Assembly (NCBI GenBank): GCA_022573485.1
Contig: JACZTW010000255.1
Location: forward strand, 1 to 5,606
Source: Planctomycetota bacterium
Lineage (GTDB): Bacteria; Planctomycetota; Phycisphaerae; UBA1845; CAIVHJ01
DNA length: 5,606 nt
Direction: 5' to 3'
The notes under the pieces are model-generated. The model saw nothing but the letters and a program-made list of their open reading frames with translations, was not told the DNA's origin and did not search any database. Below, piece after piece: positions 1 to 5,391 of the stretch. The translations under genes and the position numbers were made by a program. Each line of letters opens with the position of its first letter. Position 1 is the stretch's first letter.

Positions 1-133
1 CGATGTCGAGGGCGCCATTCTTGAGTACGGCGATCCCGGCGGAGTCATACCCGCGGTATTCCAGCCGCTTCAAGCCTTCGATGAGAATCGGCTGAGCCTG
101 TCGGGTGCCGACGTATCCAATGATTCCACACAT
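1..133 (-). CDS. glmS: GlmS, glutamine--fructose-6-phosphate aminotransferase (isomerizing), N-terminal fragment
   Basis: Reading the minus strand from the ATG at 133-131 gives 44 residues beginning MCGIIGYVGTRQAQPILIEG and continuing with LKRLEYRGYDSAGIAVLKNG before the window edge. This is the signature N-terminus of GlmS. After removal of Met1, Cys2 becomes the N-terminal nucleophile of the class II glutamine amidotransferase domain, and EYRGYDSAGIAV is its conserved early motif. The enzyme makes glucosamine-6-phosphate from fructose-6-phosphate and glutamine in the cytoplasm, the first step towards UDP-GlcNAc for peptidoglycan and lipopolysaccharide. A GGAG Shine-Dalgarno (plus-strand CTCC at 142-145) lies 8 bases upstream of the ATG, which fixes the start. 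The other roughly 560 residues, including the isomerase domains, lie outside the window. Other class II amidotransferases such as PurF or AsnB differ in this region, so the identification is secure. Confidence 0.96.
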   Translation of the reverse strand, partial: MCGIIGYVGTRQAQPILIEGLKRLEYRGYDSAGIAVLKNGALDI

Positions 134-154
134 AAACGAGTCTCCGAGAAGCCG

Positions 155-196
155 TCAGCGATCAGCGTTCAGCTGTCAGCTTTCAACTCTCAGCCG
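155..196. repeat. Six tandem degenerate heptamers (TCAGCNN)
   Basis: Exactly 42 bases divide into six consecutive 7-base units. Each starts TCAGC followed by two variable bases (GA, GT, TG, TT, then CG in the last unit); the fifth unit reads TCAACTC. Read on the minus strand the unit is NNGCTGA, and the array sits in the presumed glmS leader between the hairpin and the Shine-Dalgarno. The phase is unbroken over all six units, which is unlikely for random sequence. No reading frame is evident across it. Degenerate heptamer tracts of this kind occur in intergenic DNA of several bacterial groups; their function is unknown to me. Confidence 0.85.
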
Positions 197-207
197 AGGA
201 TAACACT

Positions 208-229
208 GCGGTTGGCACAGTCCAACCGC
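208..229 (-). promoter_or_regulatory. Perfect 8-bp hairpin in the presumed glmS leader
   Basis: GCGGTTGG at 208-215 is perfectly complementary to CCAACCGC at 222-229, with a six-base loop (CACAGT on the plus strand). It lies 75 bases upstream of the glmS start codon and just downstream of the candidate minus-strand promoter, so it would form near the 5' end of the glmS mRNA. Neither strand has a T tract after it, so it is not a typical intrinsic terminator. It could be a leader stem, an operator palindrome or a small dispersed repeat. The structure is seen directly; the role is inferred. Confidence 0.5.
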
Positions 230-249
230 CAGAACGAGATCGCCCTGAT

Positions 250-278
250 ATTATCGGATACTTTGGGACATGGTGCTA
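250..278 (-). promoter_or_regulatory. Possible glmS promoter
   Basis: On the minus strand GATAAT (plus positions 255-250) matches the -10 consensus TATAAT at five of six positions. The hexamer 17 bases further upstream is TAGCAC (278-273), a poor -35. A start near position 243 would give a glmS leader of about 110 bases containing the hairpin and the heptamer array. The -10 is reasonable and the -35 is weak, so this is tentative. Confidence 0.3.
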
Positions 279-455
279 GGTTCGCTCGATTTCCATGAAA
301 ATTTCCTGACCGTGGTTCTCACCGGCATTGGAGACGCTAAAAGGGCGATCGTTGGTAATTGATCAGCTTGCGGCTGTCCCAGCGCATCGGGAGTCGGGAC
401 TGCCAGAGTTGGGGATTACAAGCCGAATCACCTCCCGGTTCGCCCGTCGATGCGA

Positions 456-461
456 TAGAAT
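456..461 (+). promoter_or_regulatory. Possible -10 element upstream of the small membrane ORF
   Basis: TAGAAT at 456-461, in the context GATAGAATACC, matches TATAAT at five of six positions. It lies 23 bases before the ATG at 485, which would leave a leader of only about 15-20 bases. No convincing -35 is found at the usual distance, so only the -10 box supports it. Confidence 0.25.
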
Positions 462-484
462 ACCACATCGTTCCAGTGACAATC

Positions 485-724
485 ATGATTCGCAAGACCC
501 TCACAATCCTGTCCCTCATCGGCCTGCTGCTCAGCGTGGGGCTGTGGGGGTTTCGCAGAGCCCCTTCTGCTCGCCGAATCTCGTACGGAGAGACCCACCC
601 TTGGAACATTCTCAACAGTACTGCACCTTATCAATCGAACCTGCCAAGTCCGCACAATCGAAATGGGAGCGAAAAGAAGGAAGTATGGGATAGGATGTGG
701 GCGGGAACCTGGAACCAGCCATAA
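485..724 (+). CDS. Small hypothetical protein with N-terminal membrane segment, possibly a frameshifted remnant
   Basis: From the ATG at 485 the frame encodes 79 residues beginning MIRKTLTILSLIGLLLSVGL, a short basic start followed by a strong hydrophobic helix (about residues 5-22). After the helix the sequence becomes polar and low in pattern, ending in AGTWNQP. I recognise the N-terminus as resembling small planctomycete membrane proteins whose helix is followed by WGVS. Here the run of five G's at about 545-549 puts the next residues as WGFRR; one more G would read WGVS and continue in the frame that stops at 691-693. The ORF may therefore be a real short protein, a decayed gene or a sequencing frameshift. 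No clear Shine-Dalgarno precedes the ATG. The next gene starts 13 bases after its stop, compatible with an operon. No function can be assigned. Confidence 0.35.
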   Translation: MIRKTLTILSLIGLLLSVGLWGFRRAPSARRISYGETHPWNILNSTAPYQSNLPSPHNRNGSEKKEVWDRMWAGTWNQP

Positions 725-737
725 TTAGGAAGATGCC

Positions 738-1853
738 ATGTTTTGCAAGTCCGCTATACTGACCGCATGCTTGTTCCTACAAGCACATGTCGTGGCTGGG
801 GATTTGGAGTCCTGTCTAACGAAGTTCGAACAAGGAAAGGGGCTCCTCACTGTCCCGGAAGAAGATCCCTGTCTCGTGATGATCCGTCATCGTGAATTAG
901 CTCGGAACGAGACCCTGTGGAACCGCGTCTACGAGATCATTAGAAGCGATCAGGCCTCGATTGCTATCCGAGCTCAGCTGCTCATGATCGCTTCTGAGCA
1001 GGCGGATCGAGAGATAGCGCTTAAGTTGGTATCGTTGCTTCGCGACTTTGCTTCGGAATTGGACGCATCCGGCCCGCTACGGAACACAGTCGATGGTGGA
1101 GATCAAAGACTGAACCGCAAGGCTGTCCTCTTGGGTTCGGCCCTCCGCGGCTGTGTGGAACATTTCCAGAAAGCACTCAACGACCAAACGCCTCTCTTGG
1201 AGCTTCTGAAGATATTGGCGACGACGAGAGTCACTCATGGGTGGGGCTATCCCGCTCGTCGTGCCATCGCTGCAAATCCTGCCCCATTGGAAGTTCGTAG
1301 GGCGTATGCAGTACAACTAATTGCACATGACCAGCACAACATGGTGATATCTGACACGCTCTTGGAGTTGCTGGCGCCTTCTGTCTTCCCGGAGCTGCGT
1401 AAGCTGGTGCGCGAATCAAATGACCCGGACAGCTTTCATTTTGGGGCGGCTTCCGCGCTGGCACATTTCGGCGACGAGGAGATCCTTGATGACCTGGAGG
1501 CGCGCCGCCCAGTTTTCAGAGCGAGGCATGCCAACATGGAGGGGGCTTTGCTTCGTTTGATATGGACAATCAAGATTCAACATCCTCCGCGGGAGCTGCT
1601 TAAATATATCGTCTCCGACGAAGACCGCTTGCGGGTGGGGCTGCGCATATGGGCGGTCCGAAGGGCGACCGCACTGCAAGTTCCCAAAGCCGAGATCAGA
1701 AATGCGATTCTCAAGTTTATAGAGCGGCGGCGTGCACAATATAAATCGACCAGAGGATTGGTCGGGCTGAAGAAGATCTCACAAGATTTGGGTGTGCTCA
1801 ATTCAGAAGATCTTCCAGATGTTCCCGATTTGATCAGCTCGCCGGATGATTGA
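738..1853 (+). CDS. Secreted HEAT-like repeat protein of unknown function
   Basis: This 371-residue protein starts at an ATG preceded by AGGA at 727-730, seven bases upstream. Residues 1-21 (MFCKSAILTACLFLQAHVVA then G) look like a signal peptide, with a plausible signal peptidase I site after VAG; LTAC at 8-11 resembles a lipobox, but only ten residues precede it, so a lipoprotein is less likely. The rest is almost entirely alpha-helical in character, with alternating amphipathic segments. Residues 232-256 (FHFGAASALAHFGDEEILDD and following) resemble a HEAT or PBS-lyase-like helix pair. Such repeats usually form protein-binding solenoids. No catalytic motif is visible. It lacks a recognised partner: the genes on either side are unrelated, apart from the doubtful small ORF 13 bases upstream. 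By eye its codons are less GC-rich at third positions than those of rarA, hinting at a weakly expressed or recently acquired gene. The function is unknown. Confidence 0.82.
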   Translation: MFCKSAILTACLFLQAHVVAGDLESCLTKFEQGKGLLTVPEEDPCLVMIRHRELARNETLWNRVYEIIRSDQASIAIRAQLLMIASEQADREIALKLVSLLRDFASELDASGPLRNTVDGGDQRLNRKAVLLGSALRGCVEHFQKALNDQTPLLELLKILATTRVTHGWGYPARRAIAANPAPLEVRRAYAVQLIAHDQHNMVISDTLLELLAPSVFPELRKLVRESNDPDSFHFGAASALAHFGDEEILDDLEARRPVFRARHANMEGALLRLIWTIKIQHPPRELLKYIVSDEDRLRVGLRIWAVRRATALQVPKAEIRNAILKFIERRRAQYKSTRGLVGLKKISQDLGVLNSEDLPDVPDLISSPDD

Positions 1854-1890
1854 CTACGCGGTCAGACGACGCGCTATGATCGAGCGCTAG

Positions 1891-1921
1891 GGAGCCTGGG
1901 ACAGGGTTGATAGCCGGCTCC
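1891..1921 (+). other. Weak hairpin downstream of the HEAT-like gene
   Basis: GGAGCC at 1891-1896 can pair with GGCTCC at 1916-1921 across a 19-base loop. It lies about 40 bases after the stop codon, where a terminator might sit, but the following bases (AGAAATAAAG) are A-rich and contain no T tract. It is at most a weak mRNA 3' end or a chance inverted repeat. Confidence 0.2.
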
Positions 1922-1945
1922 AGAAATAAAGTTGTGGGCCAGTTA

Positions 1946-1965
1946 CCACCGACTAAAGTCGGTGG
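1946..1965. repeat. REP-like palindrome (CCACCGACT / AGTCGGTGG)
   Basis: CCACCGACT at 1946-1954 is followed by AA and then its exact reverse complement AGTCGGTGG at 1957-1965, giving a 9-bp stem with a minimal two-base loop, or 8 bp with a TAAA loop. No T run follows on either strand, so it is not an intrinsic terminator. Its compact GC-rich form and intergenic position, 85 bases before rarA, fit a repetitive extragenic palindrome. Such elements are often dispersed by Y1-type REP-associated transposases. Only one copy is present here, so repetition elsewhere in the genome is inferred. Confidence 0.55.
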
Positions 1966-2050
1966 CAAACAAGACAGTTGCGACGAGATCACGACGGCTA
2001 AGCGCGAAATATTCTGAAGCGATGCTCGATGGCTCGAACTCGGATATCTT

Positions 2051-3367
2051 ATGGGCATGGATCTCTTTGCGGATCAACATCAACAGGCTCGGGCGCGGGT
2101 CGCGCCGCTGGCGGTGCGGATGAGGCCTCGGACGCTGGACGAGTTCGTGGGGCAGGAGCACTTCATCGGCGAAGGCAAGCTGCTGCGGCGAATGTTGCAG
2201 GCGGATCGGCTGAGCAGCGCCATCTTTTACGGCCCGCCGGGAACCGGCAAGACCACGCTGGCGCATATCATCGCGGAGAGGACTCAGGCTGCGTTTGAAC
2301 AGATTCATGCCGCTGCCGTCGGCGTTAAGGAAGTGCGGCAGATCATCGAGAGAGCTAAGGCTCGCGTCGAGGCCGATGGCCAACGCACCATTATCTTCAT
2401 CGACGAGCTTCATCGATTCAACAAAGCCCAACAGGACGTACTGCTCGATGATGTCGAGAGCGGCGTCATCATTCTCATTGGCGCTACGACGGAAAATCCG
2501 TTCTTCAGCGTCAACTCGCCGCTGGTCTCGCGAAGTCAAATCTTCCAGTTCGAGCCGTTGGCCGCCGATCATATCGTCGCTTTGATGAAGAGGGCGCTGG
2601 CTGATGAGGATCGCGGTCTGGGGCGATACCATGCCAGCCTGACGACGGAAGCGCTCGAGCATTTGGCTATCTCATCCGACGGCGACGCCCGACGGGCGCT
2701 GACTGCTCTCGAAATCGCGGTCCTGTCGCAGGCCTCATCCGGTTCGACGGAGGCGATCACGATCGATCTCGAAACCGCACAGGACTCGATTCAACGCAAA
2801 GCCATTCGCTACGATAAGCTCGGCGATGAGCACTACGACGCCGCCTCCGCGCTGATCAAGTCCATGCGCGGCAGCGATCCGGATGCGGCGGTGTATTGGC
2901 TGGCGCGGATGCTGGAGGCCGGTGAGGACCCACGTTTCGTCGCCCGGCGGATTGCGATCTGTGCGTCGGAGGACATCGGCAATGCCGATCCAATGGCGCT
3001 GGTATTGGCGAACGCTGCCTTTCAGGTCACGCTTCAGATCGGGATGCCCGAGTGTCAATTGGTGCTCGCCCAGGCGGTGACCTATCTGGCCTGTGCACCG
3101 AAGTCCAATGCCGCCGCTGAGGCCATTTGGCAGGCTGCCCGGGATGTTCGCGAAGGCGAAACCGTGCCGGTTCCAAAGCATCTGCGGAGTGGCGGCACCG
3201 GCAAGCTCGCCGGCGGCCCGGCCTATCAATCCCCCCACGATTCAGCCGAAGGTTTTGTTAAGCAAGAGTACCTCGGCGTCGATAAGAAGTACTACGAGCC
3301 CAGCAACCGAGGCCACGAAGCAGTGATGCGAGAATACCTGGCCCGGCTGGAGCAAGGGCAAAAATGA
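2051..3367 (+). CDS. rarA: RarA (MgsA/WRNIP1 family) replication-associated recombination AAA+ ATPase
   Basis: The 438-residue product is full length for RarA, a clamp-loader-like AAA+ ATPase that acts at stalled replication forks and single-strand/double-strand DNA junctions in the cytoplasm. Visible in order are RPRTLDEFVGQEH (residues 25-37), Walker A GPPGTGKT (61-68), Walker B IIFIDELHR (114-122), sensor 1 GATTEN (144-149), a likely arginine finger in SPLVSR (R161) and sensor 2 SDGDARRAL (209-217). The C-terminal tetramerisation region begins near residue 250 (KAIRYDKLGDEHYDAAS) and includes ARRIAICASEDIGNADP; GTGKLAGGPAYQSPHD follows near the end. A weak GGA at 2042-2044 lies six bases before the ATG at 2051. 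A second in-frame ATG at 2057, giving MDLFADQ, is also possible. The stop overlaps the next start in ATGA, so the two genes are co-transcribed. All key residues are present. Confidence 0.96.
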   Translation: MGMDLFADQHQQARARVAPLAVRMRPRTLDEFVGQEHFIGEGKLLRRMLQADRLSSAIFYGPPGTGKTTLAHIIAERTQAAFEQIHAAAVGVKEVRQIIERAKARVEADGQRTIIFIDELHRFNKAQQDVLLDDVESGVIILIGATTENPFFSVNSPLVSRSQIFQFEPLAADHIVALMKRALADEDRGLGRYHASLTTEALEHLAISSDGDARRALTALEIAVLSQASSGSTEAITIDLETAQDSIQRKAIRYDKLGDEHYDAASALIKSMRGSDPDAAVYWLARMLEAGEDPRFVARRIAICASEDIGNADPMALVLANAAFQVTLQIGMPECQLVLAQAVTYLACAPKSNAAAEAIWQAARDVREGETVPVPKHLRSGGTGKLAGGPAYQSPHDSAEGFVKQEYLGVDKKYYEPSNRGHEAVMREYLARLEQGQK

Positions 3368-3984
3368 TCGCCAGAACGTCGCGATCTGGAGCGTTGCGTC
3401 ACATGCCGAAGTGCGGCCTGAGCAAGAAAGATCTTCGCACCCGCCTCAAAGCCTTCCTCGCCGCCCTGTCGGCGGATGAAATCCACGAACGATCGCGGCA
3501 AACCTGCAACTTGCTGGTCGCACAACCGGAATTCGAGCGCGCCGAAACCGTGATGGTGTTTCTGTCGCTGCCGACGGAGATCAGCACGGCCCCGCTGGTG
3601 CTGCGGGCTTGGCAGGAGGGCAAGCGTGTCTTGGCGCCCCGGGTCAGTTGGGAGCAGCGCCGCATGATGCCCGTGGAAATACGGTCGCTCACCGAAGACA
3701 TCGAGGATACCCAGTGGAACCTGCGCCAGCCCTTGCAGGGCGATCCCGTGCCGATCTCTATGATCGACCTGGTGGTCGTGCCGGGACTCGGTTTTGATGG
3801 CGCGGGCAACCGGCTCGGCCGCGGTCGAGGGTTCTACGATCGCTTCTTGGCACATTCGGAGTTTACCGGCTCGACGTGCGCGGTAGCCTTCGAGGAGCAA
3901 GTCGTTGAAGCCATTCCGGACGATCCACACGACATCCGCGTGGACATGCTGATCACCGACCAACACGTCCGGCGATTTGTTTAA
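3364..3984 (+). CDS. 5-formyltetrahydrofolate cyclo-ligase (MTHFS family)
   Basis: The 206-residue product matches the cyclo-ligase family (E. coli YgfA/Fau), which uses ATP to convert 5-formyl-THF to 5,10-methenyl-THF in cytoplasmic one-carbon metabolism. Family features in order are the N-terminal basic helix SKKDLRTRLKAFLAALS (20-36), the folate-site strand VFLSLPTEISTAPLV (65-79) and the C-terminal nucleotide-binding motif VVPGLGFDGAGNRLGRG (138-154) followed by RGFYDRFL (155-162). The ATG at 3364 overlaps the rarA stop as ATGA and has AAGGG at 3354-3358, five bases upstream. That supports translational coupling, but it adds about 18 residues before the conserved core. The in-frame ATG at 3403, with GGAG 11 bases upstream, is an alternative giving a more typical 193-residue length. 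Nothing links its chemistry directly to RarA. Confidence 0.94.
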   Translation: MIARTSRSGALRHMPKCGLSKKDLRTRLKAFLAALSADEIHERSRQTCNLLVAQPEFERAETVMVFLSLPTEISTAPLVLRAWQEGKRVLAPRVSWEQRRMMPVEIRSLTEDIEDTQWNLRQPLQGDPVPISMIDLVVVPGLGFDGAGNRLGRGRGFYDRFLAHSEFTGSTCAVAFEEQVVEAIPDDPHDIRVDMLITDQHVRRFV

Positions 3985-4013
3985 CAAGCCCGCCACAAAA
4001 GACCACACTTCTC

Positions 4014-4041
4014 TTGCATCCGCCGCCGATGGCTGTAAGCT
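4014..4041 (+). promoter_or_regulatory. Weak candidate promoter for the L,D-transpeptidase gene
   Basis: TTGCAT at 4014-4019 and TAAGCT at 4036-4041 are separated by 16 bases in the 127-base gap after the cyclo-ligase stop. Each matches the sigma-70 consensus at only three of six positions. The gap is long enough for the gene to have its own promoter, but read-through from rarA is equally possible, since no terminator is visible in the gap. Confidence 0.2.
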
Positions 4042-4097
4042 GAAAACGACAGGGCATGGGCCTTGTGGTGACCCCATCGCTGGGAGCCGGCATCGAC

Positions 4098-4104
4098 AGG
4101 GAGG
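4098..4104 (+). promoter_or_regulatory. Strong Shine-Dalgarno that fixes a GTG start
   Basis: AGGGAGG at 4098-4104 is followed by seven bases and then GTG at 4112. It is the best ribosome binding site in the window. The longer open frame begins at a TTG at 3977, inside the preceding gene, with no comparable site, so the GTG is the preferred start. Confidence 0.8.
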
Positions 4105-4111
4105 TTGTGCG

Positions 4112-5155
4112 GTGGCTCGAAGACGACGAAGAAGACCAAATCCGAGGCGGAGATCTTCCCGCAAACTTTGGCTGGGTACCGCCGTGGTGGCCCTGGCGGC
4201 CGGGTATTTCCTGCTGCCGTTCGGGGGCGACGCGACTCTCCAGACCGCCAAGGCGCCGAACGATGCGGCGAACGGTGTGCGGCTTACGGGCATTGAGAAC
4301 GATGCAGCCGCCCAAGCCGACCCACCACCCGCGCCGTCCGAACACAAAGAAGCGCCGCAACCGGCACCTTCCGCTCCTCTTCCGACCAAACCCACGCCGG
4401 AGCGGTCTGCCGAAGCGCTCCGGCTATTTGAACGGGCCCGGCAGGATGCGCCCGACGGCGATCGAATTGCCGCCCGAGCGCAGTTGAACCAGGCGCTCCT
4501 CCTTGGTCTGCCCCCCGACAAAGAGGCCCAGGCATGTTCCCAATTAGCCCAAATCGCCGACGACATGATCTTCGGGCTGAAGCGCGACTACAGAGACCCG
4601 CTGGTGAGAAGCCACGTCATCCAGTCGGGAGACACGCTGGGCAAGATCGCCAAGCAATACCACATCACGGACACTCTCCTGGCGGCCATCAACGGCATCA
4701 AGGACAAGAACAGAATCCGCGCCGGCCAAAATCTCAAAGTGGTCCAAGGCCCCTTTCACGTCAGGATCTTCAAGAATCGGCATGTGATGCACGTCTTCCT
4801 GCAAGAGACGTTTGTTCGGCAGTACACCGTTGGCCTGGGCTTGGAAGACGGCACACCGACCGGCGTGTGGTCCGTCACGGACAAGCTGGTCAATCCGCCT
4901 TACTACTCGCCGCGGGGCGAAGGAATCATCGCCGCGGATGATCCGGACAATCCGCTCGGCGAGCGTTGGATCGGCCTGCGGGGCGTCAGCGGTGAAGCGG
5001 TGGGTCAGCAGCGCTACGGCATCCACGGCACGCACGATCCCTCGACGATCGGCAAGAACGAATCGCTTGGATGCGTCCGCATGCGCAATGAGGATGTCGA
5101 CGCCCTGTACGACATGCTCGTTTCCCAACACTCGCGCGTCATTATCGTTGAATGA
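4112..5155 (+). CDS. Membrane-anchored LysM and L,D-transpeptidase (YkuD) protein
   Basis: From the GTG at 4112 the protein is 347 residues. Residues 2-18 are strongly basic (ARRRRRRPNPRRRSSRK), followed by a membrane helix (about 19-37, LWLGTAVVALAAGYFLLPF), so it is an N-in signal anchor. A Pro/Ala-rich linker spans about 65-97, and a short helical, TPR-like segment about 99-155. A LysM peptidoglycan-binding domain covers about 168-211 (SHVIQSGDTLGKIAKQYHIT near its start, then INGIKDKNRIRAGQNLKVV). The YkuD domain covers about 216-347 with catalytic IHGT (His305) and SLGCVRM (Cys321). These enzymes make 3-3 peptide cross-links in periplasmic peptidoglycan, or attach proteins to it, by a cysteine acyl-enzyme. 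All catalytic landmarks are present. It is the third plus-strand gene after rarA, separated by 127 bases. The exact reaction (cross-linking, anchoring or carboxypeptidase) cannot be told from sequence. Confidence 0.94.
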   Translation: MARRRRRRPNPRRRSSRKLWLGTAVVALAAGYFLLPFGGDATLQTAKAPNDAANGVRLTGIENDAAAQADPPPAPSEHKEAPQPAPSAPLPTKPTPERSAEALRLFERARQDAPDGDRIAARAQLNQALLLGLPPDKEAQACSQLAQIADDMIFGLKRDYRDPLVRSHVIQSGDTLGKIAKQYHITDTLLAAINGIKDKNRIRAGQNLKVVQGPFHVRIFKNRHVMHVFLQETFVRQYTVGLGLEDGTPTGVWSVTDKLVNPPYYSPRGEGIIAADDPDNPLGERWIGLRGVSGEAVGQQRYGIHGTHDPSTIGKNESLGCVRMRNEDVDALYDMLVSQHSRVIIVE

Positions 5156-5207
5156 GCTCTTCCGCGGACCGACTTCCTCCCAGTTCCGTCGTGCGGATCA
5201 GGATCCA

Positions 5208-5227
5208 CGGTTCAACCTGATGAACCG
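5208..5227 (+). other. 7-bp hairpin after the L,D-transpeptidase gene
   Basis: CGGTTCA at 5208-5214 pairs perfectly with TGAACCG at 5221-5227 over a six-base loop (ACCTGA), 53 bases after the stop codon. No T tract follows, so it could at most define an mRNA 3' end or assist factor-dependent termination. The rest of 5156-5319 holds no gene that I can support. Confidence 0.3.
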
Positions 5228-5319
5228 GTCGCTTGCGCCCCCGGCTCTGGCTGCGGCGGGTCCGGGTTCGCTGCGCGAGCTTCCCCTTCCGGCAGACCCG
5301 ACTGCGGTGTGAGGTGGGC

Positions 5320-5361
5320 AAAAAAGAAACCCCTGAGCTTCGCAGATTGAAACCCAGGGGT
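5320..5361 (-). terminator. Intrinsic terminator of the dockerin-like gene
   Basis: Read on the minus strand, ACCCCTG (5361-5355), then GGTTTC (5354-5349), a seven-base loop and GAAGCT (5341-5336) followed by CAGGGGT (5335-5329) form a stem of 13 pairs that includes two G-U wobbles. TTTCTTTTTT follows immediately (5328-5320 and its flank). The stem begins 30 bases after the stop codon of the minus-strand gene. On the plus strand no T tract follows, so it terminates in one direction only. Confidence 0.88.
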
Positions 5362-5391
5362 CGGAGGAGAACTCGAATGATAAGCCGGACC

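Larger units (their letters stand above)
134..484. other. Divergent intergenic region between glmS and the plus-strand genes
   Basis: About 350 bases without a convincing gene. The glmS-proximal half holds the glmS Shine-Dalgarno, a six-copy heptamer array, a perfect hairpin and a possible minus-strand promoter, each listed separately. From about 280 to 455 I see no RNA gene and no strong promoter. Short open frames cross it, but none has a recognisable protein or a ribosome binding site. Confidence 0.7.

Noticed and set aside
155..196. CRISPR array
   Set aside because: Units are 7 bases with no spacers; CRISPR repeats are longer, identical and separated by unique spacers.
134..260. glmS ribozyme upstream of glmS
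   Set aside because: The region has a simple hairpin and heptamer repeats but lacks the conserved ribozyme core and pseudoknot pattern. It is also probably too short.
421..450. tRNA-like GGTTCG segment
   Set aside because: A T-loop-like GGTTCG is present, but I found no acceptor stem, anticodon arm or cloverleaf around it.
328..693. 121-residue plus-strand open frame across the glmS upstream region
   Set aside because: It has no ribosome binding site, no hydrophobic or domain pattern, and overlaps the other candidate frame. Only its last part matters, as the possible frameshifted continuation of the small membrane ORF.
1946..1965. Intrinsic terminator for the HEAT-like gene
   Set aside because: The stem is good but neither strand shows a T tract after it.
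1943..2662. 239-residue open frame on the minus strand
   Set aside because: It is antisense to the conserved AAA+ core of rarA, shows no domain and would start inside rarA. It is a shadow frame.
3292..4566. 424-residue open frame on the minus strand
   Set aside because: It lies antisense across the cyclo-ligase and the start of the L,D-transpeptidase gene, is rich in Arg, Ser and Ala, and has no recognisable domain. It is a shadow of high-GC coding DNA.
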